Assembly: GCA_965248915.1 (NCBI GenBank)
Contig: OZ252216.1
Span: 186,001-250,000, forward strand
Direction of reading: 5' to 3'
Length of the DNA: 64,000 nt
Source: CBDFLA01 sp965248915
GTDB taxonomy: Bacteria > Pseudomonadota > Alphaproteobacteria > M2410
This document shows positions 42,164 to 49,792 of this stretch, one piece after another. Both the position numbers and the translations under genes were made by a program. Each line of letters starts with the position of its first letter. The first letter of the stretch is position 1. The notes below the pieces were generated by a model. That model was given only the letters and a program-made list of their open reading frames with translations. It did no database searches and was not told where the DNA came from.

Positions 42164-44125
42164 CTATCCGGCTTTGTTTACACGCATGTACCATTCAACC
42201 AAGCGCCGCACTTGTCGCTCTGTATAGTTGCGCGACAACATGCGTTCGACGAATTCATTGTGCTTGTTCTCGGTCTCGCTGTCCTTTTTGGATTCGAAAC
42301 TGATCACCGGTAACAAATCTTCAACCTGGCTAAACATCCGTTTCTCGATCACATTGCGGAGTTTCTCGTAAGAGGTCCAAGCCGGGTTCTTGCCGGAATT
42401 GGCCGCTCTCGCTCTGAGAGCAAACTTCACGACCTCGTTTCTGAAGTCCTTAGGGTTCGCTATGCCTGCGGGTTTCTCGATCTTGGATAGTTCCGCGTCA
42501 ATGACCTGCCGATCAAGCATCTGTCCTGTGTCTGGATCCTTGAAGTCCTGCTCTTCGATCCAGGCATCGGCATAGGCGATATAACGATCAAACAAGTTCT
42601 GTCCATACTCACCATAGGATTCGAGATATGCCTTCTGGATTTCTTTGCCGATAAACTCTGCATAACGTGGGGCGAGCTCCGTCTTGATCGACTCAAGATA
42701 TTTTTTCTCTTGGTCTTCCGGCATTTGTTCGCGCTTGATGGCCTGCTCCAACACATACATGAGGTGTACAGGGTCAGCGGCAACCTCCTCGGTGTCATAG
42801 TTGAAGGTTTCCGATAGGACCTTGAAAGAGAAACGTGTTGAGATCCCATTCATACCTTCATCAACACCAGCCGCATCTCTGTATTCCTGAGTCGATTTTG
42901 CTTTCGGATCCGTGTCTTTCAGTTGCTCGCCGTCATAGACGCGCATTTTTGAAAAGACGTTTGAATTTTCATGCTCTTTGAGCCGCGTCATAACTGCGAA
43001 CCGAGCCAACATCGGCAACGTTTCTGGTGCGCAATGGGACATGCCAAGCTCGCTCTGACTTAAGAGCTTGTCATAGATCTTGGTTTCTTCGGTCGCGCGA
43101 AGGCAATAAGGAACATTGATTACACAGATCCGATCGATGAACGCTTCATTGTTCTTGTTGTTCTTAAACGTCTGCCATTCGGCCTCATTCGAGTGAGCGA
43201 GAACCAATCCGCGGAAAGGTATAGGGCCAAGTGATTCTGTGCCCACAAAGTTGCCTTCCTGCGTCGCGGTAAGCAGCGGGTGGAGCACTTTGATCGGCGC
43301 TTTGAACATTTCAACGAATTCGAGCAGGCCTTGGTTTGAACGGCACAGGCCACCACTATAGGAATACGCGTCCGTATCGTTTTGGCTGAAGTGCTCAAGT
43401 TTGCGAATGTCTACTTTACCGGTGAGGGCAGATATATCCTGGTTGTTTTCGTCCCCAGGCTCTGTCTTCATGATGCCGACTTGCTTGAGTTTTGAAGGAT
43501 AGAGGCGCACGACCTCAAATTTTGAGATGTCACCATCGAACTCTTCTAAGCGCTTCATCGCCCAAGGGCTCATGATGTGAACGAGGCGGCGTTTCTCAAT
43601 ACCGTATTTTTCTTCGAGGAGGTCGGCGAGTTCACCTTTGCGGAACAGACCAAGCGGAGATTCAAACACCGGGCTGACTTCATCGCCTGCTTTTAGTGCG
43701 TAGATGGGATTGACCTCCATGAGGTCTTTCAATGTTTCTGCGAGCGACGACTTACCGCCACCAACGGGGCCTAAAAGATAGAGAATCTGACGACTCTCTT
43801 CGAGCCCTTGCGCGGCATGTTTGAAGTACCCAACGATCCGTTCGACCGTGTCTTCCATGCCGTAGAAATCTTTGAAGGCAGGATAGGTCTTGATGGTGCG
43901 ATTGAAAAAGATGCGAGAGAGCCGTGGATCTTTCGATGTATCCACATATGTCGGTTCACCGATCGCATTGATCATCCGCTCAGCCGGCGATGCGTACATC
44001 ATCGGATTGTCTCGGGCCGCTAGCAGATAATCGCGGAGGCTCATTGTCTCTTGCTTTTCGCGTGTGTAATCGCGCGAGAAAACTTCGAAGACATCCATGT
44101 TTTCTTTTAACTGGAGTTCACTCAT
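42164..44125 (-). CDS. prkA: PrkA family serine protein kinase
   Basis: A 653-residue AAA-type ATPase with a C-terminal kinase-like domain. GPVGGGKSSLAE (from residue 119) is the Walker A motif; the conserved PrkA blocks LVHIMSPWAMKRLEEFDGDI and GLLEFVEMFKAPIKVLHPLL are present. PrkA/YeaG phosphorylates or degrades proteins under nitrogen and stationary-phase stress. It is the first gene of the operon, driven from the 514-bp intergenic region it shares with the VWA gene. An internal ATG at codon 10 is an alternative start. Confidence 0.94.
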   Translation of the reverse strand: MSELQLKENMDVFEVFSRDYTREKQETMSLRDYLLAARDNPMMYASPAERMINAIGEPTYVDTSKDPRLSRIFFNRTIKTYPAFKDFYGMEDTVERIVGYFKHAAQGLEESRQILYLLGPVGGGKSSLAETLKDLMEVNPIYALKAGDEVSPVFESPLGLFRKGELADLLEEKYGIEKRRLVHIMSPWAMKRLEEFDGDISKFEVVRLYPSKLKQVGIMKTEPGDENNQDISALTGKVDIRKLEHFSQNDTDAYSYSGGLCRSNQGLLEFVEMFKAPIKVLHPLLTATQEGNFVGTESLGPIPFRGLVLAHSNEAEWQTFKNNKNNEAFIDRICVINVPYCLRATEETKIYDKLLSQSELGMSHCAPETLPMLARFAVMTRLKEHENSNVFSKMRVYDGEQLKDTDPKAKSTQEYRDAAGVDEGMNGISTRFSFKVLSETFNYDTEEVAADPVHLMYVLEQAIKREQMPEDQEKKYLESIKTELAPRYAEFIGKEIQKAYLESYGEYGQNLFDRYIAYADAWIEEQDFKDPDTGQMLDRQVIDAELSKIEKPAGIANPKDFRNEVVKFALRARAANSGKNPAWTSYEKLRNVIEKRMFSQVEDLLPVISFESKKDSETENKHNEFVERMLSRNYTERQVRRLVEWYMRVNKAG

Positions 44126-44639
44126 CTCAAACGCCTTTCATCACATCGAACGTTCCTCTTTAGAAGTGGTCCGTATTTGTGTTTTTCGCCCGGCGGAGAT
44201 GTGTCAATTGTTAGGTCGTTACGCCTATGTGTTGGAATACATTGTTCTTGTTCATCGACTTAGATTTTCCCTGCTCCGCAATGAACGACAGTAAGTGTTA
44301 GAGGTATCAATTGTGTTAACCATTTCTTCGACCAAGCGTTTTGTTACAATTGTTTGTGTCCGGACAAGGCGAGAAAGAAAACAGGCCAACAACACTGAAC
44401 AATCTTCCGTTTAGCCGTAACTGAGTATTTGTCATGAAGCAAAACTCCGCACGTTTCATACAATTGACATAGGGATGTTTTTGGAAACTTGAACCCAGAG
44501 CCTTATCAACTTTTGACCAACAATACGTGAGGTGCCTAATTGTTGCCCAAATAGAAGAGTGCTTCGGCCACATTCCCCCACTACGGGTTGTTCCATTCAA
44601 TTGTTAAGTGTTGTTACGCGTTAGTGAGTGGAGAGTGAG
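44126..44639. promoter_or_regulatory. Divergent regulatory region between prkA and the VWA gene with repeated CAATTGT elements
   Basis: A 514-bp A/T-rich stretch with no convincing gene. CAATTGT occurs at 44205-44211, 44308-44314, 44347-44353 and 44598-44604; the third is the full palindrome ACAATTGT. Related CAATTGA (44461) and TAATTGT (44537) are also present. The first and last sit in a longer imperfect direct repeat (44204-44224 and 44597-44619), beginning TCAATTGTTA and ending GTTACGC, close to each gene start. They may be sites for a shared regulator. Confidence 0.6.
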
Positions 44640-46229
44640 ATGACTTTGGATCGAACATGTTTGGGTAGTTTTGTTTTCGCATGGGTTGCATTGTTGCTTC
44701 CCTTTCTTGTGACGTCGCAAAGTGTCGCCAAGCCGACGCTTGCACACGAGATAGAGTTGGATCGTCCCAAAGTGTTGCGAGGCTACGACGGACCTATCTA
44801 CGTGTTGATCAATTTACAAGCCGAAGAAATCAAGAGATCCGGGGGCGAAGAACGTCCGCCGATAAATCTCGGCCTCGTGCTTGATAGGTCAGGGTCTATG
44901 TCCGAAGTGGGCAAAATGGAATACCTCAAACGAGCCGCCTCAATGGCCGTCGACCAGCTTGACCAAGAAGATCGATTGTCAATCGTGGAATACGACGATC
45001 AAATTTCAGTTTTGTGGCCTGCTGGTCCTGTCGAATCGCCTTTCACTATCAAACGCCTCATTGAAGAACTGACACCGCGTGGTTGGACCAATCTAACCGG
45101 TGGTATGATGCGCGGTGTGGATGAAGTCTACGGTGCTATGGAGGGGTATGGTGAGGGAGGGTCGGTCAATCGCGTCCTGCTTCTCTCCGATGGTTTGGCC
45201 AATCAAGGCATCACCGATCCCTCACAAATCAGAAATCTCGTTCAAGAAGCGCGCCGCAAAGGTGTTCAGATCACCACTTTGGGGCTCGGGCGTGAGTATG
45301 ACGAAGACCTGATGCAGCAAATCGCTGAGTATGGTGGTGGACATTACTATTACATCGAACATCCAAATCAGATGGCACGCATCTTTTCCGAGGAGCTGAT
45401 GACCATCTTCGACACGGTGGCGAGTGATGTCTCCATGGGCATTCGTACCCACCGCAAAGTTTCCAATGTCGAGCTGGTGAGTTTTGATAAACCCTTGGGA
45501 GAGGGCAACCGGACCGTCGACTTGGCAGATTTCTACTCCAATGAGACGCGCACATTGGTGGTGCGGCTCGAGACCCGCGACGGCGCCTTCTCGCGGCGCG
45601 GCAAAGTCGATTTGGGCACCATCGACATCGAGTATTACGATCGGGAATCAAAGCGTACCCGCCGCATTTCCCAGCGCATTGATGTCAACGTTGTGACAGA
45701 ACTAGCGGAAGCTGAAGCCGCACAGAACAAAGATGTAATGGTGGAAACAGCACTTCTCGAAACGGAGCGTCAGCATCGCGATGTGATCAAACTCTACGAA
45801 GCTGGCGAGCATGACAAAGCAAATCAAGCCATGTCGTCTCTCACAGCAAATGTGAAAACCATGCAAGACAGCCTCGACGACGATCGCCTCGCCGGAAAAA
45901 TAGAAGCGCTTGAAGTTGAGCGTAACCAAATGGATGCTGCGTCGGCTGCACCGGAGGAACAAGAAGCTTACCTGAAAAAGTCCAAGCAGCGGCTCTATCA
46001 GGCAAAATCCGGAAAACGGTCTCTGTACACATTGAAAGAGGGCGACAAGGGTCTTGAGGTTGAACGACTGCAGCAGGCGCTTAAAGATCAAGGACTATAC
46101 GACGGACCAATCGACGGCCTGTTCAGCACGGAAGTTAAGAGCGCACTGCTTTCGTTCCAAGAAGATACAGAACTCGATGCCGACGGCATTGCAGGTCCGG
46201 CAACCCAGGAGGCCTTGGGACTCTATTAG
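44640..46229 (+). CDS. VWA domain protein with C-terminal peptidoglycan-binding domain
   Basis: A 529-residue exported protein. Residues 1-30 look like a signal peptide. A von Willebrand A domain follows, with the MIDAS motif DRSGSMS (Asp82, Ser84, Ser86), then a beta-sandwich region and a coiled-coil-like acidic segment (~350-450). The last 60 residues (from GDKGLEVERLQQALKDQGLY) are a PG_binding_1 domain, so the protein is probably held at the cell wall. GTGGAGAG is the ribosome site before ATG 44640. It is divergent from prkA and followed by a strong terminator. Function is unknown. Confidence 0.88.
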   Translation: MTLDRTCLGSFVFAWVALLLPFLVTSQSVAKPTLAHEIELDRPKVLRGYDGPIYVLINLQAEEIKRSGGEERPPINLGLVLDRSGSMSEVGKMEYLKRAASMAVDQLDQEDRLSIVEYDDQISVLWPAGPVESPFTIKRLIEELTPRGWTNLTGGMMRGVDEVYGAMEGYGEGGSVNRVLLLSDGLANQGITDPSQIRNLVQEARRKGVQITTLGLGREYDEDLMQQIAEYGGGHYYYIEHPNQMARIFSEELMTIFDTVASDVSMGIRTHRKVSNVELVSFDKPLGEGNRTVDLADFYSNETRTLVVRLETRDGAFSRRGKVDLGTIDIEYYDRESKRTRRISQRIDVNVVTELAEAEAAQNKDVMVETALLETERQHRDVIKLYEAGEHDKANQAMSSLTANVKTMQDSLDDDRLAGKIEALEVERNQMDAASAAPEEQEAYLKKSKQRLYQAKSGKRSLYTLKEGDKGLEVERLQQALKDQGLYDGPIDGLFSTEVKSALLSFQEDTELDADGIAGPATQEALGLY

Positions 46230-46288
46230 AAAGTTCGGTAGGGGAGGGTTTCCTTTAACGCGTAACACGATGGAAACCCTGTGAACGG

Positions 46289-46318
46289 CCCGGTGTTCGA
46301 AAGAGCACCGGGTCTTTT
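46289..46318 (+). terminator. Rho-independent terminator after the VWA gene
   Basis: CCCGGTGTTC (46289-46298) pairs with GAGCACCGGG (46303-46312) around a GAAA tetraloop, with one G-U pair, followed by TCTTTTC. It ends at the stop codon of the convergent sixA-like gene. Confidence 0.88.
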
Positions 46319-46845
46319 CATTCCGCGTGCATGAGATTTTTTGGGGAGGCGACAAGCTTCAATCGGCCGGTACCAAAATTGACATCGTGCCATTCGTTCT
46401 CACCGAAGGTGAAGACCGCAAGCGCCGCCGTGGGAAATTTCCGCTCCAGAGGTGCCAAATCGTTGTCGCGGTCGACAGATCCGATCAATCGCAAGGCCAA
46501 ATCGTGCATGCCGGGATTGTGCCCAACATAAAGAGCGATGGATTGATCATCAGGCAGGGAGACTATGTCTCTAAGGATTTCCGTCGCGGAAGCGTGATAG
46601 AGAGGCTCAAGATAGGTAATCTCTGCTGTCGGGTTGAGACGTGGCAGAAATGCTTCCAATGTCTCTTTTGTCCTCTTTGCGGTTGAACAGCGAACGATAT
46701 CTGGCTTAAGGCCCTGTTCTTCCAGATAAGCGGCCATGAGGGGGGCTGCCTTTCGACCGCGTGTGTTGAGGGGGCGATCATGGTCGGCGAGCCCGGCGCG
46801 CGACCAATCAGACTTGGCATGGCGAAGCAAGATCAGGGTTTTCAT
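46318..46845 (-). CDS. SixA-like histidine phosphatase
   Basis: A 175-residue phosphohistidine phosphatase of the histidine phosphatase superfamily. LILLRHAKSDWSRAG contains the RHG-type phosphorylated His and SKSDWS-like SixA signature; CSTAKRTKETLEAFL supplies the phosphate-binding Arg; ALYVGHNPGMHDLA holds the second His. SixA removes phosphate from histidines of phosphotransfer proteins in E. coli, but the target here is not known. The start overlaps the stop of the sterol-desaturase gene by 4 bases, so they are co-transcribed. Confidence 0.88.
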   Translation of the reverse strand: MKTLILLRHAKSDWSRAGLADHDRPLNTRGRKAAPLMAAYLEEQGLKPDIVRCSTAKRTKETLEAFLPRLNPTAEITYLEPLYHASATEILRDIVSLPDDQSIALYVGHNPGMHDLALRLIGSVDRDNDLAPLERKFPTAALAVFTFGENEWHDVNFGTGRLKLVASPKNLMHAE

Positions 46846-47654
46846 CGCTCGGTTTTACCCTTAAAAGGAAACACCAACATCCAGACGAGATTTTTCGTTT
46901 CTGTTTCGCGATGATTGGGAAGTCCGATTTCCATTTCCAATTGACCGAGTTTCGGTTCCGATGTGTAGGTTCGAAACATTTTATCCCACCAAGACAAATT
47001 AAAACCAAAGTTTGTATCAACCTCATGACGGTCCGTTGAATGGTGGATCCGGTGCATGTCTGGGGTGACAATGACCATCCTCAACAGACGGTCGAGCCCC
47101 TGAGGAATGCGAAAATTTCCGTGATTGAACATCGCCATGCCGTTCAAGATGACTTCAAAGAGAATGATAGCCGCCACCCCCACACCCAAAACGAAGACGG
47201 CACCAATCTTGACTGCCATTGACAAGATGATTTCGATTGGATGGAACCGAAGGGCTGATGTGGCATCAAGATCCAGGTCCGAGTGATGCACGCGGTGTAA
47301 GCGCCACAGCGGCCCAACTTTGTGAAACAAAACGTGTTGGCCGTAAATGAGTGCGTCCAGGGCGAGCACGGCAATGAGAAGCTCAAGTCCAGCAGGCCAT
47401 GGGGTGACATTGAGTAATCCTATGCCACGCTCTGATGCAATGAGGGCGGCGTCGACCGCAAGAAGGGGCACCGCAAGCCGCATCAAAATATTGTTAAACA
47501 GAATGAGGAGGATATTGCCCGGCCACCTCTGGCCACGGGATAGCGGTCGTTCCCGCCGCGGAATCAGAAACTCAAGACCTACGATGAGAGCAAAGGCCCC
47601 GGCGAAGGCCAGAAACCTGAGCAGTGGTTCGTTCTCAATGAGAAAAGATGACAC
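46842..47654 (-). CDS. Sterol desaturase / fatty acid hydroxylase family protein
   Basis: A 270-residue membrane protein with about four helices and the three histidine boxes of the family: HVLFHKVGPLWRLHRVHHSD, FNHGNFRIPQ and HRIHHSTDRHEVDTNFG. These should bind a di-iron centre that inserts oxygen into a lipid. The bacterial substrates include fatty acids, sphingolipids, hopanoid or carotenoid precursors; none is indicated by the neighbours. It sits between sixA-like and the ABC exporter genes on the same strand, 27 bp downstream of the permease gene. Confidence 0.9.
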   Translation of the reverse strand: MSSFLIENEPLLRFLAFAGAFALIVGLEFLIPRRERPLSRGQRWPGNILLILFNNILMRLAVPLLAVDAALIASERGIGLLNVTPWPAGLELLIAVLALDALIYGQHVLFHKVGPLWRLHRVHHSDLDLDATSALRFHPIEIILSMAVKIGAVFVLGVGVAAIILFEVILNGMAMFNHGNFRIPQGLDRLLRMVIVTPDMHRIHHSTDRHEVDTNFGFNLSWWDKMFRTYTSEPKLGQLEMEIGLPNHRETETKNLVWMLVFPFKGKTER

Positions 47655-47681
47655 GTTATGTACTCCGCAGGAGGTTGCGCT

Positions 47682-48419
47682 CTACCGAAATCTTTGCCCT
47701 TCGTCGCGTCGGCGAGCCCAGATCGCGAGCACTGTGAATACAACGAAATAACCACCAAGCCACAGTAAACTCTTTGTGGGCCAAGCGCGATCTAATGCCG
47801 AAGACCATACCACCTCGCCGAGGTGGCGGGTGGGCAAATAAGGCGAGATCGCCGCCACAACACTTGGAAGACTATCCGGCGGCATCCACAATCCACCCGC
47901 GAAGGTAAGTGGCAGGTGCAGGAGGTTTGCAATGGGGACCGCCGCTTTGGGAGGCGCGACGTATCCGATTGTAATGCCGATCATAGCAAACGGGGCCGCC
48001 CCGATGACAAGGCCAAAAATCAATCGTAACCAATTGCCAAGGTTGAGACTTGCAGGGGTCAACCAGGTCGCAAGGCCCATCACTAAGCCAACGGAGACCA
48101 TGGCAAAGCCAAGCGCCACAACCAACTGTGCAAAAATGCGCGGCATGGGACCAGCAGGCAAAGCCCGTAAGTATGAGTCCCAAGGATTGATCCGGTCTTG
48201 AGCGATACCCACCCCGAATTGATAAAAAACCACGCCGATAACGGCGAAAGCGGAAAACGACGCCATAATGAAATTCGCGGCACCCACACCTGATTGCGAA
48301 GGTCCCGTACCGAAGAAGCTGTAGAGCATGGTCGGAAATAGCAAGGTTGGCACCCAATAGGAGGGCACGCGCAGGAGAGACATGCCCGTGGCATGAATAT
48401 GGGCAAGGAAAACTTTCAT
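47682..48419 (-). CDS. ABC transporter permease
   Basis: A 245-residue ABC-2-type permease with six hydrophobic helices (for example NFIMASFSAFAVIGVVFYQF). GLWMPPDSLPSVVAAISPYL matches the typical last extracellular loop. It pairs with the ATP-binding gene directly upstream, which it overlaps by 4 bases. Substrate unknown; drug or lipid export is usual for this type. Confidence 0.9.
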   Translation of the reverse strand: MKVFLAHIHATGMSLLRVPSYWVPTLLFPTMLYSFFGTGPSQSGVGAANFIMASFSAFAVIGVVFYQFGVGIAQDRINPWDSYLRALPAGPMPRIFAQLVVALGFAMVSVGLVMGLATWLTPASLNLGNWLRLIFGLVIGAAPFAMIGITIGYVAPPKAAVPIANLLHLPLTFAGGLWMPPDSLPSVVAAISPYLPTRHLGEVVWSSALDRAWPTKSLLWLGGYFVVFTVLAIWARRRDEGQRFR

Positions 48420-49294
48420 TCACCTTCCCCCAACGCGATCATGACCGCTTCTTCCAAACTGACCGGAAGAACTTCAAGATTTTGGAAAGGCGCGCCTGAA
48501 TTGACCAAGTCCCGCGTCGCCGCATCTGCATCGTGACAATAATGTGTATGGCGCTCACCGTCTGCCTCATGGCGCACAGTCCCGGGAAGGTCAATCATCT
48601 GAGAGGAAGTGTAACGGACAATCCTCAGGCCCACGTCAGCCTTGATTTCCTGAACGCTTCCTGCTCGCACGATCCGTCCACGATCGATGAGGATCACACG
48701 GGTCGCAAGCGCTTCAGCTTCATCAAGATAGTGGGTCGTGAAGAAAATTGTTCCGCCGTCATTGGCATAGTCGCGCGCATTCTCCCAGACCTGCCGTCGG
48801 ATTTGCACGTCGAGCCCCGTCGTTGGTTCGTCGAGAAAAACTGCTGGCGCGTTGGGCGCAAAGGCCAAGGCAACCGATAGGCGTCTCTTTTGACCACCCG
48901 AAAGGCCGCCCACTTGCCGCCTTGCGATATCCGCTAGGTCAAACTTTTCGAGGATTTTCTTCGGCTCAATCGGACGCTTGTAGTGAGCGCCGACAAAGGA
49001 CACGACCTCATGAACATAGAGATTTTCCGGGAGCGCGATTTCTTGCGGGGTAACACCAATGTTTTGCCGGGTTTGTGGGGAGCGAGGATCGCCCCCAAAC
49101 AATTGCGCGCGCCCGCGATCTGGTTGTCGCAAGCCTAAGAGGATACTGAGCGTCGTGGTCTTGCCCGCACCATTGGGTCCGAGCATGGCAACCACTTCGC
49201 CTGCCTGGACACTTAGATCAACCCCTCTGACAGCCTGCGTTTTCCCGAAGGACTTGTGAATGTCGGTCAGTTCTGCGACCGGACTGTGGGGCAT
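48416..49294 (-). CDS. ABC transporter ATP-binding protein
   Basis: A 292-residue nucleotide-binding subunit. GPNGAGKT at residues 39-46 is Walker A, LSGGQKRRLSVALAFAP the ABC signature, AVFLDEPTTGLD Walker B, FFTTHYLDEAEALATRV the H-loop. It powers the permease whose gene starts within its last codons. The C-terminal extension (residues ~220-292) resembles the regulatory part of CcmA/DrrA-type exporters. Confidence 0.93.
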   Translation of the reverse strand: MPHSPVAELTDIHKSFGKTQAVRGVDLSVQAGEVVAMLGPNGAGKTTTLSILLGLRQPDRGRAQLFGGDPRSPQTRQNIGVTPQEIALPENLYVHEVVSFVGAHYKRPIEPKKILEKFDLADIARRQVGGLSGGQKRRLSVALAFAPNAPAVFLDEPTTGLDVQIRRQVWENARDYANDGGTIFFTTHYLDEAEALATRVILIDRGRIVRAGSVQEIKADVGLRIVRYTSSQMIDLPGTVRHEADGERHTHYCHDADAATRDLVNSGAPFQNLEVLPVSLEEAVMIALGEGE

Positions 49295-49304
49295 GGGCAG
49301 GGAC

Positions 49305-49718
49305 TTACAAGGTCATGTGGCGCGCTCGGGCGGACCGCTCAATAGCACCGGCATAAAGGCGTTCAATGCCCAACCTGTGGCGAAGCATTTCAAGAACGCG
49401 AAGTTCTTCTTGTTTGATAACTTCATCCGCTGCGGCAACTTCGACCGCCGCCGCATAGGCCGTTTCATGGAGCTTTTCGTCCAGTCCTTGCTGAATGAGG
49501 CCGAGAGTTGCCTCGAGGCCGCCTTCTTCGCTCAGGATGGACGCGCACTCTTCGGCAACTGTGAACAGGCGCTCGCTCTCAAAATCTTTGAAGATCGGAA
49601 AATGAGTAATTACTTCGCCAATCGTGCGAAGCTCAGAATCCGTCATGTCGGCGTCTGAGGCCGAAACCAGGACCATGGCATAGATGAGAGCAGTGTGATG
49701 GCTAACCGCATCGGACAT
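49305..49718 (-). CDS. TerB family tellurite-resistance-like protein
   Basis: A 137-residue helical, acidic protein with the TerB pattern: VSASDADMTDSELRTIGEVI and VAAADEVIKQEELRVLEMLR, whose conserved Asp/Glu residues bind metal. TerB domains occur in membrane-associated stress and metal-response proteins, and often outside the classic ter operon, as here. Start 49718 (MSDAVSHH) has AAGG about 11 bases upstream; a longer frame overlaps the helicase start. It lies 75 bp after the helicase stop and just upstream of the ABC genes on the same strand. Confidence 0.82.
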   Translation of the reverse strand: MSDAVSHHTALIYAMVLVSASDADMTDSELRTIGEVITHFPIFKDFESERLFTVAEECASILSEEGGLEATLGLIQQGLDEKLHETAYAAAVEVAAADEVIKQEELRVLEMLRHRLGIERLYAGAIERSARARHMTL

Positions 49719-49792
49719 ACAAAAGAGACCTTTTTCTGGGTGTGGCTCGAAACTTGAGCCCAAACTAGAAAATGCCGCCCTCAAGAGCAAGG

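Noticed and set aside
44316..44600. A 94-codon frame inside the prkA/VWA intergenic region
   Set aside because: A/T-rich and irregular, no ribosome site; better explained as part of a regulatory region with repeats.
49305..49718. Tellurite-resistance (ter) operon
   Set aside because: Only a TerB-domain protein is present; no terC, terD or terE neighbours.
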